Shown: positions 12,250 to 25,039 of the stretch, piece by piece | How positions within the stretch are numbered: the first letter of the stretch is position 1 | Layout: each line of letters begins with the position of its first letter | From: Conchocele bisecta | Lineage: Eukaryota; Mollusca; Bivalvia; Lucinida; Thyasiridae | NCBI GenBank assembly: GCA_029237695.1 | Contig: CM055266.1 | Coordinates: forward strand, 13,409,805-13,473,804 | Direction: 5' to 3' | Length of the DNA stretch: 64,000 bases | Notes under the pieces: model-generated | What the model saw: only the letters and a program-made list of their open reading frames with translations | Database searches by the model: none | What the model was told of the DNA's origin: nothing | Position numbers and translations under genes: made by a program

Positions 12250-12565
12250 ATGACTAAAGTGCGCATTGGAGATTTTGCGGCGCATTGGGCTCATTGGAGA
12301 TTTCGCGGAGCACTGGAGTTTTATATGTTATATATCATCAGAGATATAAATAGCCGTATATATATCTCTGTTAGCCTATATATATCTCTGATATCATCTT
12401 ACTAAAAACATTAAATTAAGTTTTTTTCTACTTATATATAATATAGTGTTATATATCTATAATACTTATTTAAGTCAAGGCGAATGCGCATGTGTAAAGT
12501 TGAGTTTGTATCAATTTTAGAAAAATACCTAACGAACATATAATATGGCCTCGGCGCATTGGTAC
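12250..12565 (+). repeat. Second copy of the GCGCATTGGAG repeat
   Basis: Partner of 7,655-7,890. It is followed at 12,566-12,598 by ACGGAAGCGTATATAACCGA and a C-run. That stretch recurs inverted at 50,745-50,780, suggesting a shared MITE terminus. Confidence 0.7.
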
Positions 12566-12605
12566 GGAAGCGTATATAACCGACCCCCCTTATATGTTAC
12601 ATAAA

Positions 12606-12962
12606 GTAAAAAAAAAAAGTTTGCTTTGCATAATACGAATTATATCGTTCTGCTGTTGTTAATACTCAACTTTATATTTGTCATTGATCTGCGAGTGTTT
12701 ACAACCAATATATGTCAGAGAAAATGTTATGTCACATGTGTTGATGCATTTATACTTAATTTGAATATAGTTTGTTCTCGTAAAGTAAAAAAAAGACGAC
12801 GCTATGTGATACGCATTATATATTTCTGTTTTTTGTTAATACTTACGTTTATAGTTGTTATCCATCTGCGAGTTTTACAGCGAATATATTGTCAGAGTAA
12901 GAGTTATGTCACATGTTTTGGTGCATTTATGCATAATTTGAATATAGTTTTGTTCTTTTCTA
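12606..12962. repeat. Two ~178-bp tandem units
   Basis: Two head-to-tail units, each beginning AAAGTAAAAAAAA and containing TGTTAATACT, ATCTGCGAGT, GTTATGTCACATG and AATTTGAATATAG. The 126-codon frame over it repeats itself (FIVVIHLRV / FIFVIDLRV) and is repeat-derived. Confidence 0.8.
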
Positions 12963-13622
12963 TCAAGTCACTCCACCTATATATAAGATTATGGAAGTTA
13001 TTTTAATTATAAAAAAACTTGAGTAATATTCAGCGTTAATTCCCCGTTATTGGAAAATATAACATGCTTGTTTGGTGGTCAATATTATAGATGTTTTATA
13101 TATTATCGAATATCTCAAGAATCTATGTTTGTAAAAATGAAAAAAACACTATATATACGTTCCTATATTTTAAACATTATATAACCTATATTTTAATCAA
13201 ACATATATGATACAAGCGAGCTTCTGATTCATTCGCCTTTCGTGGACTGACCATAGCGGTTTTGCCGGGATGAACATGGAAGAAAATCAGGTAAGAATTT
13301 ATTGCAATTACAACAGTGGTATCCTCGATTTAACACAACTGTCTGACAGTTTGTCATATGCGCTTGTGAATAGCGCGATATTTTGCTCTTAAATTGACAT
13401 CACCAAACGTCCGTCTAGCTGCCTTTAAGAGAGCTGCCAATTTCGCCGTGTCATTTGTCCACATTCATATTGTGGGGGTCGATAACGCATGTGTGGATGC
13501 ACTGTCATGTAGAAATATATCCTACACGCTGAATTGATCCCATATGTCACCTTGTCCCAATAAACACCCCGCGTGTTTGCTCTGGTCAGAACGTCCGTTT
13601 TAATGCATTTACTGTATATTAG

Positions 13623-16600
13623 TCCGGGCGTCTGTCAGAAAAGCGTGCATTAGGGTCCGCACGAAGTTTTATTGCATTTTCATGATTACCAACTATTACT
13701 ATGTAATAGTCCATCGGGTGCCACTCTGGAACCCTTGGGTATTTTGAATAATTTGCGTAAATCCAAGACGGCCGCCAAATTTTCGTATATTTCATATATT
13801 TGCTCCTACGTGCTATTTTTTTCTGAGCTACAAGTCGGTAGTCAGGTTTATGGACCCATGGACTAGTTTGAAACAGTGTTCGAGTTAATGTACTATTGTA
13901 TAATTTATATAAATTCAAGATGGCCGCCAAAAATCAATATTTTCTAAAAATCTAAATATTCCTATCCTTGACCTCCATCGATACTCGTGAGTGTTTTAAT
14001 AAATAATATGAAATAGGCACTACCTATGACGGGCGACGTTAGTATATGAAACTGAATTTACTAATTGATAGCTTTACCATGATGTTAGTATGCTATAAAC
14101 GGTACCGTAGTATATTGTAGTATTGCAAAGCTAATTCCCGCAACTAACACAACTTCTCTATTATAATGAAATGGTGTCATTGTCGCACTTCTCTTATTTG
14201 AACCAGTGATACAATTTAGATATTTCCTTTTCATATATAGTACATTAATAGCCTAGGCGTAGTGGAGCACGTGGTCGAGCGGTCTGAGGCGTCGGACTGC
14301 TGATCTTACGGTCGTATGTTCGAGCCTCACCGGAGGCGTGCGTTGTGTCCTTGAGTCAATGTTTATCCACACTGCTTCAGTCCACCCAGCTGTAAATGGG
14401 TACCGGCTAAATACCGGGAACATCGATTGTATTTGATTGTATGTACATGTACGTATGAATAAAAATATGATCCATTGGTGATAAGCCTCAGTATTTAGGG
14501 TATACCAGTATACTGGCAAAAACAAAGCATTATAGAAACTGTATTAGTACATTTACGATCATTTTAAGAAAAAAATAACAAGGCTTCAGTGATATTATTC
14601 CCAATTTTCGCAATCTCAGTCGTCATTGAGCACGAGAGAGTTATACACGTTTTGCCCATTAGACAACTTCGAGAGTTCTGTAATGCCCATTATACAACTT
14701 CGAGAGTTATACACATTTTGCCCATTTTTGGTATGAATTGTGTTAAGGTTTACATTTACTTTTGATTAACCCAGTGCTGTTTCAGATGTGTTTGTATCCA
14801 TGGACTACACAACAGGTGCACTAGGGACGCACATTTGCAATGCATACTTTGTTCTGGTAGTCGAGAGTTCCCCAATTATTCCGGATCGCTTGACTATGTC
14901 TTGTATTTTTAAACTCACATCAGCGAAGTTAAGTGCAGCGTGGCGGCTATAGAAATTCTCCAGGTGTGTCCTTCCAGTCAGTGATGCTATTATTTTCTCG
15001 ATCCCTGGTGGTCTTTGAGCACAATTTGACTATTTTTCGTATTAGTTTTGTCCTTTTTGCATACAGCTTCACTTCAGCTGTACCATTTCCTGAAAATGAT
15101 TCCAAAGCGGGGTCATAACCACCTCAAATTTTCGCTACAAATGCCCGAAAAATACCTTAAATTCTGACGCGAAACCGTACCGGCGAGACAGAATAGCATG
15201 CACCATTTTCCAAGATGTCAAAACCAACCGGAGCTAACATTCAGTTTCGTAGAATTATGAAATACTCTAAAAAATACACCTAGACAAGCCTCCCAAAGTC
15301 AAGAAATATTCATAAACCTATTTTTCTAGACACACTGGTGTAGCTTACAGTGTCGGTAGTGAAGTATATAGAAAATCGCCCACCCCCTTTTTAAAGCTAG
15401 CCGCCCACTGTCCGTGAGACCAAATTATTATTATTTATTTTCGATTTACGAAATGGTGCGAGGGTTTCCGAGTGATTCGTATATCCTTGGGGGACTCTTC
15501 GTAAGCGAGTCTAGGTACAACGACAACGCTAAAATATTTTGAAATGCAGTAACTTCGTAAGCTATATTCAGTTATACTTGCCGACGTTATATACATTTTG
15601 TTTTAGAAGCATTTGGCACTTCGGGCGAAATTATTCGTCGCCCGTATTAATAAAATACCACCTAACACCCAGCTCGAGATTGGTTTACGGTACAAATTTT
15701 ACACTTTCAATCATATGTTCAACCTAGTTTCACGGAATGGTAAGTTTTCATATACGCGTAGCATAAAGCGGGCTACTTCGTCGCCGGTATAATATATTCA
15801 AGTTGTCTGGCACATAACAGCGTTTGATAAGGTGTATGAGTTAAATATGTATATTGCATATTACAGTTTATAGTAGTCATTTTCTGAGGTTCCGTGACTA
15901 TTTTGTTCCTATCTTTTGATTGACAATTCCGCTACCGGAACCATTTTAGATGAAAATGAGCTCCTATGACCCACTGGGAAATGGGGGCTAACTCCACAAG
16001 AGCCCAAAATCCAAAATGGCCGCCATTTTGAAAAAAATAAAATGCAATGTATATGTAAGCAAATAAGCTATGAATAAAAATGAGGTGTCTTTCCCGACTA
16101 TTGTTAGTCCAGTAAACTGATTGAAATTGCTGTTTTTAGTTTGGACCTTCAAATCCAAGATGGCAGCCATTCATTTAAGATTGAAATCAAAAAAAAAAAA
16201 CCACGAAAACAACATATTTCACAATATATATACCAATATACAAGATATAAGTACAAAATATGTGCTTGTTATTTGTTAATTGTGTAATGTACGTTACATA
16301 TGCTGCGAGGGCTGTGAGTTAATTTTGCACTTAGCCTGAAATTGAAATCCAAGATGGCCGCCATATGTCATCTGCAGAATATCATAGTTCACAATGTGTA
16401 TGTTGATATACAAGGTATAAGTAGACAATGTGTTTCCTTTTGATGTATGCTAGATATGCCGAAACAGATTTCAGTTGTTAGATTAACCACTATCTACTAA
16501 TTTGAAAACACGATTTACAATATATGTGTTGCCATACACGATATAAGTACAGTCTCAATGTTTTCTCTCACTTATTGTTTATGTTACATGATATATATGA

Positions 16601-16957
16601 TTCCGCGGCTCTTAAATAGGAACACATTGGTTTTTTTTTGAAAATATTGATTTTGGCGGCCATCCTGAATTTATATAAATTATACAATGGTAATTTAACT
16701 CGAACACTTTTTCAAACTAGTCCACGGGCCCAAAAACCTGACTAGCGACTAATAGCTCAGAAAAATAGCACTTATGAGCAAATATATGAAAAATGCGGTA
16801 ATCTTGGATTTACGCAAATTGTTCAAAATGCCCAAGGGTGCCAGAGTGGCACCCGACGGAATATTAATTAGTATTGGTTGGTAATCACGAAAATGCAATA
16901 CAACTTTGTGCGGACCCTAAAGCACGGTCATCCAAAAATACCTGGTTGACGCCCGGA
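13623..16957. mobile_element. 3.3-kb region bounded by ~320-bp inverted repeats
   Basis: The left arm 13,623-13,944 and the right arm 16,640-16,957 are inverse copies (outer end TCCGGGCGT/ACGCCCGGA; inner end AATCAATATTTTC/GAAAATATTGATT) with moderate divergence. The interior has AAGATGGCCGCC motifs but no coding domain. The right arm lies in segment A and also exists in B (31,340-31,650). The left arm's equivalent in B would fall in the N gap. I class it as a decayed long-TIR element of unknown superfamily. Confidence 0.65.
14253..14470 (+). mobile_element. tRNA-derived SINE
   Basis: A tRNA-like head has an A box (GTGGTCGAGCGG) and a B box (TGTTCGAGCCT), followed by a conserved body (TGTCCTTGAGTCAATG...TTTATCCACACTGC... 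CAGCTGTAAATGGGTACC) and an ATTG-rich tail. The body resembles a SINE core domain widespread in metazoans. It lies inside the 13.6-17.0-kb inverted-repeat interval. Confidence 0.8.
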
Positions 16958-17124
16958 TATGCGCCAACGAAATCACCCGTTTGTGATCAGATACATATGG
17001 CGCGCATTGTGCTAGGAATAGCCGTTGCTTGGTTTTTATATTCACATTCCATTCCACATTCCATTATAATTTTTACTATGAACTATTTGCTCTGCGTTTC
17101 ATTGTTCATGAAATTCACGTTTGT

Positions 17125-18150
17125 GGATGCCTGAAACGTGGCGTTATTGACGTCATTTGTGACATTATAATCGTAGCCAATAACACTTATGCAGTGACTG
17201 TTGCGGACCCCATGCGTGCCATATGTGTACTGATCACAAATACGGTGATTTAGCAGGCACATTTGCAATAAACACATTATATAATGTAAGGCTAGCCGAG
17301 GATCTTTTTGTGTGTTTCCGAGCCGAGCCACATGTAATTATTTTACGTTGACATCATTCTGTGACGTCTGCCGCCAATCAAATTTCAACGAATGTAGTGT
17401 TTGATCCGGGTTGATTATATAGAAACGCGTATTGGATTCAATGCCTGATACAACCCTTTGTTATCTGTTGGCATGTATTCTGGTCAATATATATGTAGTT
17501 ACCTGATATATAGAATTGAATGATGTCTTTCTGATATCCACGAGGATGTTCAATACGCATGGCGACATGACAAATTCGTAACATCGAATTTGTCATGTGA
17601 CGTATTCATCACCTCATGAACATCAGAAATAAATCTTCATTCAATTTTTAATTGGCTACGACCATTAATGACGCCAATAACGTCACGTTCAGGTGTCCAT
17701 ACGTAGTCATGGGACAATGAAACGCGAAGCGCACACATACTTTATATAGGCCCATTTACATTCCACTACTATTTTACGTATATAAGGCATATACATGTGC
17801 GCTCTGCTTTCATTTGGTAATGAATACGCATGAATGCCTGCACGTGACGTCATTCGTAGCGTTACCATGATCGTAGCCAATAACATTTAAGCAGCTGCTG
17901 TTCCGATGCCCATGCGCACCATGTGTACCAAGGACCTATAATAATACACACATTGTGTGTACTGATGACAAATACCACAATTTAGCAGACGCATATGCAA
18001 TGAAAGCATTATGACATGTTTTAAATGATACTAAAATATAAATACCATGTATAAGAATTGATTGTTGTTTTTGTGATGTCCATAATGATGTTGAACACGC
18101 ATGGCTAGTATAGCGCGTTTCATCGAATTTGTCATGTGCAGGGCTGATGG
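17125..18150 (+). repeat. Two diverged direct repeats upstream of the integrase
   Basis: The order TGCCTGAA..GACGTCATT, ATCGTAGCCAATAACA, TACTGATCACAAATAC, TTTAGCAGGCACAT and CGAATTTGTCATGTG appears at 17,125-17,620 and again at 17,830-18,150. An inverted fragment lies between them at 17,650-17,700. The same pattern is present in segment B. Confidence 0.7.
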
Positions 18151-18789
18151 TAGCAAATGGTTTTCCATAGACGACAATAGTGGGATTTTCATTATTACCT
18201 GTGTTATTTGCAAATATAGCTATAAATTGTATGTTTTGTTTTCAAATATGTGGGGTAACACATAAGTGTGACACCTTGAAACTAGAGGTTGAGTTGCATT
18301 TTGGAAATCTATCGACTGATTTTCAAGACACCCGCGCTCGGGACTTCATTTTCCTGTTCAGATGCTAAAACATGCACTAGTAATAAAAGTTGAATATATT
18401 TATTCTTGACCATCCAATATATAATAACTATTCCTAGAATAGTTCAGCCCTATTGAATTAATTAATAGCCATTGAGCTGTTTAGGTTCTTTAACATCAAC
18501 CAATCCGGAATCTCTATTTTTTTAATAAGCTAAACACCTGTGTACTATATTCGATTGTATTTCCAACCGTCAGTCCTGCATGCGTGTTCATCATCTCATT
18601 AGCACCATAAAAAACAGCATTTAAGTGAGTAAATATATCACGTTGTAACGACGCCAATAATCCAACCAAAAACCGATGTCGTTACAGCTGCATGTGTTCA
18701 CTGGGATCGAAAGTCTTAAGTTATTTTGTTTTGACGCGGTCCAAATTTATATATTGTATCAATTAATTGTGTATGATATTGTTTTTCAG

Positions 18790-19976
18790 TCCCGTTTTCC
18801 TGGACAGGATGCCAGTGCTGAAGACCTTATCAAGTACTATCACCGGTGCATGTACACACAGGCGGAAATCCGTGCGTTTCTGATTCTGAGACACGGGAGA
18901 GATAAAACCAAGACTCGTCTGATACGTATCATTTTTAAACTCGGTCTACGTAGAAACAACATAGAATCCTCAGCATTTCTAATTCTAGAAGGAATACAAA
19001 AACTGCATGAAGCAGGTTTCATAGACGTTGGATACAGGACATTATGGCGACTTTGGAATGTGAGCTTGGGATTGCGGGCGACTCAGTTCAAAACACTTCG
19101 ACGTCTTGTAAAAATGTTGGATCCTGAAGGTGTGATGCTTAGACAAGGACATCGATTGCGTAGACGCCGGTATATAAAAACTGCATTGTTCACATTGATG
19201 GTTACGATAAATTAAAACCCTTCGGATTTCCCATTCATGGAGCAATCAATGGGTTTTCACGCAAACTGTTGTGGTTGAATGTTGTACGGTCCAATAATAG
19301 TCCGTATTCAGTATCCCGATTGTATTTTAACATGTTGATGGAACACGGCAGCCTTCCAAAACTGATAAGATGTGATGGAAGCACCGAAAATGTGTTGGTC
19401 GGCGAAATTCAACAGGTATTACGCAGCGATAATCCTGATGACAGAGCTGGTGAAAGCTGTTTTATTGTAGGTCGTTCGACAGGTAACCAGCGCATAGAAG
19501 CGTTTTGGAGCTTTTTGAAGTGGAATTTTACAACTAAATGGAGAAACATTTTTCGGGATATCGAACAAATTGGTTTGTTTAATCCGGCAGATGCAGATGA
19601 TATTGAAAATATCAGACTGTGGTTTACACATATATTGCAGAATGAACTTGACATTATGAAAATGTACTGGAACACACAGAGGATAAGGGCACAGAGAGAT
19701 GTTGAACTGACGACAGAGGAAATACCGGATGTAATGTATCACCAGCCAGAGTTGTTTGCTGCTCGAGACTGCTCAATGTTACTTCCTTGCAACGAAGCCG
19801 AGTTGTTACAACTCTCTAGACAACTTAGCGAAACTGACTCTTTATGTGACTGTTCACAAGATTTCTTTAATCAAATTTCAACGATAAGTAATGTTCCTCC
19901 AGAATGTTTTGAGAAGGCAGAAAATTTAGAAGACGCTATGCAAATGTATGTCGCCACGAAAGAGTTACTTTAGAGT
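18790..19976 (+). pseudogene. DDE integrase-core pseudogene, copy A
   Basis: An AG splice-acceptor-like site (TTGTTTTTCAG) precedes an open frame running from SRFPGQDASAEDLIKYYHRC through a helical N-terminal region to LDPEGVMLRQGHRLRRRRYI. The frame then slips by one base in an A-run near 19,172. The next frame reads VHIDGYDKLKPFGFPIHGAI and continues to a stop at 19,971. Acidic triad positions are visible: D of HIDGYD, D of RCDGSTEN and E of NQRIEAFW. This matches the retrovirus-like integrase core (rve-type) domain family expanded in bivalve, cnidarian and fish genomes. With the frame broken it should be inactive. Segment B shares the same slip. Copy A also has N for the usual D in GAIDGFSR. 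Confidence 0.85.
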
Positions 19977-20247
19977 GTTTTAGTTAGATAACAGCACATA
20001 TTTGTACATGTATATACTGAGGGGTGCTTGTTTGTTAGAATGGTTGCTTCTGAACCAGTACAAACAAATGAAAATTAATTTTCGATTGTTGACCAACAAC
20101 TTTAGTTGCAATGCATAATAGGTTTCTTCGTTAGTCAAGTAAAATGCACCCGCATTATTAAAAAAAATTGATTCTGAGTAAATAAGCGTCGAAATAGTTT
20201 TTGAACACAATATTCCACATTTCTTGACCAATATTCGCGAAGGCAGT

Positions 20248-21189
20248 GGCTAGAGATACGGGCCCGTATCTCTAGCGTCTCAGGCTAGGGATACGTGACC
20301 GTATCTCTAGCCAACCCCTACAGGACAGGCTAGGGATACGTGAGTCCATATTCTGTATATAATACGTATGTATGGTAACAAAGTTGTGTCCAGCAAACAG
20401 AAAATTAATTAAGAATACTATTTAATTTACTGAAGTATCTACCCGAGAAAGTGTTTAATTCATTGATAAACTCAATTAGAACGCCATTGCTGCTGTATGT
20501 TGTTTATGTCTTGATACGGTATCCTATCACACTACAGTGTAATTAAAATGATCGGCAAATGCCGTATCTGTTACGACAGCGAATACAAGTTATCAAAAAC
20601 ACTCACAAAGCGCATTACAAAAATAGACGTTGGCTGGTTTATATTTATATTGGTTATATTACTGACATAACAAGAAACTAAATGAGTTAGGTAGCTATTT
20701 GACAGCTGATAAGCGGTTGTGGTATGGATTTACGGATGTTTCGGTAAATGACCAGTTCGGTAAATTGATAATATAGTGTGAATGCTTTAGATGTTTCGGT
20801 AACACAATTTAAAATAGTGTAATTGATCAACGTGATCAATGGTGAATGCCTAACAATAGGATAACATGGCAAAGTGTGTCCAAACAATGTAACTATAGAT
20901 TATTACCTCTTTGATCACGGGGTTTCACGGCCTATGTTTACATGAAGATTCAAAACGAAGCCAAGATGTCGACCAAATTGTAACTCCGTGTATGACGTTC
21001 TAATTGAGTTTATCAAAGATTTAAACATTTTCCCTGGTATATACTGTAGTAAATTAAAAATATTCGTAGTTTTCTGTTTGCTGCCAATATATACTTATAT
21101 ACATAATATGGATCCAGTATCCCAGCCTCATGTAGGGGTGACTAGAGATACAGTCACGTATCCCTAGCCTGAGAGGCTAGAGATACGGG
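20248..21189. mobile_element. 0.93-kb foldback MITE, copy A
   Basis: Terminal inverted repeats of ~85 bp are built of alternating GTATCTCTAGCC and GGCTAGGGATACGTGA modules. The left end starts with a perfect 28-bp palindrome centred at 20,262/20,263 (the inverse pair GCTAGAGATACGGG / CCCGTATCTCTAGC). The right repeat here has lost bases compared with segment B. There is no transposase. Its right end abuts the PIN-like coding fragment and truncates it. Confidence 0.85.
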
Positions 21190-21675
21190 CTTTAGAATAG
21201 TGCATTCACCAGCCTCGATGATGCATGGCACAGGTGCTTCTGGATCATTGAAAATGCTTGAAGCATTTCGGAAGCAGCTCATCAATTTCAATATGCTCGC
21301 CTTTCCCACTCCATGTAGGCTGGATGTAGTGTCACAACCAAGCAGTGCATGTGCAAACTCCAGATTTTTACCCATTTCACTCCCTAGTATACTTCGACAC
21401 TTGTTTATTTGCGATAGTCGAGGAGACTTTTTCGTACCGTCTTTAGTGATGGGTTGATAATAAAGATTGTATTCAAGTCCATTCTCTTTGTGATTACTGA
21501 GTAACAGAATCGTTAAGTCCGAATCAATACCGATGACTACCGTTGGCTCGGATGCTGCGGTTTCAATTGCCTTTGTCACTATTAGAACATCCGCTTCGGC
21601 TTCGTCATGAAATACTTCAAAATTGTTCTGAATCAGGATACCACTCAGAAGATTGATAAATTGAATACAATCTGT
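21190..21675 (-). pseudogene. PIN/FEN-like nuclease fragment, copy A
   Basis: An uninterrupted minus-strand frame of ~160 codons reads QFINLLSGILIQNNFEVFHD, then EAEADVLIV, VVIGIDSDLTILLL and AHALLGCDTTSSLHGVGKAS before entering the MITE. The order AEAD, then D-S-D-L, then GCDTTS follows the acidic motifs of FEN/XPG-type PIN nucleases, and from memory it matches a large uncharacterised family expanded in molluscs and arthropods. No start codon or C-terminal part is present. It faces the integrase. Its 5' edge at 21,659-21,692 is an inverted copy of its own internal 21,440-21,476. Function on DNA ends or flaps is inference from motifs only. Confidence 0.65.
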
Positions 21676-21714
21676 ATTATCAACCCATCACTAAACACTA
21701 ATATAAAATAATGT

Positions 21715-21975
21715 AAAAACAAAAACGTGTTTTTATCATCATGGCCCTTTGTAAAGTGGTTTAATTGCAGATATATGATGATTCTGGGACTGCTGGGTTG
21801 TTTCAATGTTCACCCATATACATGTAGGTACATAACTATTTTAGATTTCCTATTTTGTTGCGTTCAGTATGATATATATGACATTTATGTACCGATATTG
21901 GTGAAAATAGAAACATCCCAGCGGTCCTAGTATCGTCATGTATCTTCAATTAAACCACTTTACACATGGCCATGA
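21715..21975. mobile_element. Small MITE with GTAAAGTGGTTTAATTG ends
   Basis: GGCCCTTTGTAAAGTGGTTT (21,743) is inverted at 21,950 (CAATTAAACCACTTTACACA), and the same terminus recurs at 59,115-59,150. No coding content. Confidence 0.65.
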
Positions 21976-23106
21976 ATGATACAAATTGTGATGTCATATG
22001 TGCATTGATACACATGACAGGTCGGATGCCATGTTTAACGTAATCCAGATCAATTGATCTGAAATTATTCTATATAAATACATGAGAGATATGTATAACT
22101 GATTGGTGTGTGTGCAGTATATGAATACACATGGAATATGCTACTATCTACAATACAATCATAATTAATTGGTCACTAATGTGATGCATTCAATTCCATG
22201 AAGGTTATGCTGAACATTTAGTCCGAATAACATGACAAATACATACATTTTCAATGATTGTCTCACAATGACGTCACAATGCCATCATGATAACGTCACA
22301 GTGACGTCACAATTACTTTCTATAATGATTTTTTAAATCCTGATATACATATTCCTATATGTATTTAATACATTATATAGTATATTATGACCAGTTTTTA
22401 TAATGTTGTGTGTTTAAGAATTACTTAGGGTGTTTTTGGCGGCCATCTTATTTTTATGCAAATTCAGTGCTTTCCCCAACGTGCTTTCGGGTTTACACAC
22501 TCACCAGACCATGCTGAAGCAATTAGTGGTGGGTGAACCTTTATTTTTCTTAGACTATAAGGGGCTAAGGCCCCCTGTTTATTGCCAAAATGGAATCAGC
22601 GGGCCTCAGTGGTAGTGATTATCACATGCCAAAAAACTGGCTCTTTATCATTTCCTGCCATCATTTTTGGACAAGTGGTATGGATACATAGGTAGGTGCT
22701 AAGGGGCCATTCTAGTTGCTCACCCACATGTACTGGGCCCTATATTTGGATAAATGACCCGTTAATATGGCCCCTTGAACAATTTTCCCCATCTCCAAAC
22801 CAGTGGACCGTCCGTCTCTTTGTCCATCACACTTTCCAGCTACACATTGTTTGCTTCGTCTATATCTTTGCATTTCCTTATCTTAGGTCCACCAAACTTC
22901 AGCACTACCCTATTCACATTGATACCTTCCCATCCCACACCACCCTCCCCCATTTCGAGTGACCTTGATTGTAACTTAACCCTTACCCAGCTACACCTTG
23001 TTGACACAGCTACACCTTGTTTACTTCGTCTATATCTCTGCATTTCCTAATCACAGGTCCACCAAACTTCAGCAATGCCCTACTCCTTGACCTTTATTTC
23101 AACTTA
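21976..23106. other. Intergenic, absent from segment B
   Basis: This contains a cluster of CRE-like palindromes (GTGACGTCAC around 22,262-22,310) and a C/T-rich stretch (22,780-23,060) where ACAGCTACACCTTGTTTACTTC-type phrases repeat loosely. Frames of up to 91 codons here lack domains. Segment B has lost this whole stretch. Confidence 0.5.
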
Positions 23107-23539
23107 ACCTTTTCTCAGCAACACCTTGTTTGAAACAGCTACAATCACTAAAATGGGGGCATCGCTTACAGACATAATTTTTCTAGTTCAATATATTTTA
23201 TGCAAATTGTCTCAAATAAAACAACAATGTCATAAAAATGGGATCTGTGAATCACATTTTTGACAAGATGATTAGTTCTTTTTTAAATATCTCAATTTAA
23301 ATGTTCCAATATTATTAGGGCAAAATTTGAAAAAAATGGGTATTGAATCATAGGGAGGGGACGTTTTATTCATAATAATAGGCAAAATACACCACACCAC
23401 ACTACAATCTACTATAATAAAAAGAATGGAGGCAATATACTGGAAGTTGACCTTTAAACATGCTACTCAACTTTCTCTTCAAACAGATCAATTTATTGCA
23501 TTTTAAACCAAAATACCGATGCCATTACGCGCCCTACGA

Positions 23540-24470
23540 GGGCTGAATAGTAAACTCTTGGGTTAGTCGGATGCACGCACACACGCCAAACGGGCGACTA
23601 TATCACGGAGTCCGCAAGGGCGCGCGACAACAATTAGGTCACTGTGACCTTCTCCAGTGAGTACAGCCTATATCACACACATAGACTCTTTGACTGACTT
23701 TAATAAAACTCATACAGATTATCAGAAGCTATGAGTTTATATGTAACATAGTCACTTTGACCTATAATTACATCACTAACATAGTCTGTCAGTGTGACCT
23801 ATTATGATCCATGTATGTTGGCGTATAACTACAATGTTATTTGACGGATATGTTATCAAACATTGCACGCTGGTGCGGAATAAAACTACCAATGTTTGTA
23901 CATGCTAATTAGGTCACTGTGATTTCGGCTTATATGACCGTCTGTGATTGACCTCATTGACCATTTGAGTTATAAACATTAATATATGATAGCCCAAGCA
24001 GTGAGGACTGAATACAGAATAACACCAACTCTAGCTATTTCTATAAATGAGGTACATGTAACACTACTTTCCATGCTCCAGTGATTTCAACCAATAAAAT
24101 ATAAGCTATTTGACCAACTTCAATAAATCATATTACTGATACAGATTAACATATGGTAGTCTAAGTGTATATGGCCCAGCTGGCAAACAGGACCTTACAA
24201 CATATGAGACAAGTGTTTCCATGCAGTCCGATCAGTGACTACAATGTTCTCTGTTCAGTCACAAAACTGTACTTGCTGTTTCTAGTAAACATATTAGAAT
24301 CAAATCCCATGATGATCATGCTCTGCATTGGTTAGAACTGTCATATGGATCATTTTAACAGCCGCTGGCCCATATATGCTATCAAAATCACTTTGACCTA
24401 TAATTAGGTCACTGTGATTTTGTGTTTGGTTACTCACTGTCATCTACTTTTCATGATCCAGACATTTTGG
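23540..24470. repeat. Degenerate TTAGGTCACTGTGA repeats
   Basis: Loosely spaced variants of AATTAGGTCACTGTGA and CACTTTGACCTATAATTA recur through this stretch and its B counterpart (36,980-37,860). This is the decayed CTTTGACCT-type repeat common in mollusc intergenic DNA. No genes. Confidence 0.55.
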
Positions 24471-24912
24471 CGTAAAGGTCAAGTAAACCCCAAAATTATT
24501 TTTGATTATAAAGATAGAGAATGCTAATACAAACTAAATGTCGAAAACCCTATGCATAAACATTCCAACTCATTCAAAAGTTTTGGAGATTTATATTTCT
24601 GCATAAATTATGCAAATTTTCCACCAATGCAATTACAAGTAATGCTTTTAAAACACATTTTACTGTGAATAAAAATGTTATTTTGCTTAGAATATTTTGT
24701 TTTATTATACATAAATAATTTCATACAATAAAATGATGCAGGACATAAGCATTCAAATTATTATAAGTACATTTGAACAATTGTTGTTCATTATAATGGA
24801 CATGCATATTTCAGCTAATTAAATATTTCAAACCTTTGTAACATTTTAATTATTTGTTCTTTTTTATGCGGTTTTTGACATTTGGTTTGCATTGACATTA
24901 TTTATTTTGGTA

Positions 24913-25039
24913 GAGTCTTGAGGCAATATCCTACAGCGGCATGAATATTAATGAGTCATGAATATTCATGACTATTCATGACATGCTATAACAACAATAA
25001 CAACGTTAACAACCGCTTCTTTTTGTACCCAGCCGTGCG
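24913..25039. repeat. Left border of the satellite, with an inverted half-unit
   Basis: GGCAATATCCTACAGCGG at 24,922 is the inverse of the array's CTGTAGGATATTGCC. Palindromic TCATGAATATTCATGA follows. This point is also where segments A and B stop matching. Confidence 0.7.

Larger units (their letters stand above)
15836..24912 (+). repeat. Segment A of a direct duplication
   Basis: 15,836-21,605 aligns collinearly with 30,540-36,534, and 23,107-24,912 with 36,537-38,324, at high identity with small indels. Segment A keeps 21,606-23,106, which B lacks. B keeps ~190 bp (34,895-35,085) that A lacks near 20,190. A's right edge is the satellite array. No clear interspersed element marks the outer ends of the duplication. 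Confidence 0.9.

Noticed and set aside
12626..13006. 126-codon frame with hydrophobic repeats
   Set aside because: Two tandem 178-bp units of AT-rich DNA translate as membrane-like residues. No family match or splice context.
14262..14340. Functional tRNA gene
   Set aside because: A and B boxes are present, but no 7-bp acceptor stem closes and a SINE body follows directly. The same applies at 45,140 and 54,850.
13623..19976. Polinton/Maverick element (long inverted repeats plus an integrase)
   Set aside because: The integrase lies outside the inverted-repeat interval, and no DNA polymerase, ATPase, protease or capsid-like frame is present.
18790..19976. Retroviral or LTR-retrotransposon integrase
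   Set aside because: No LTRs, primer site, gag, protease or reverse transcriptase nearby. The motifs fit the stand-alone integrase-core family better.
22262..22310. CRE-like promoter (GTGACGTCAC cluster)
   Set aside because: The palindromes repeat with short AT spacers and no gene follows on either strand, so a simple repeat is likelier.
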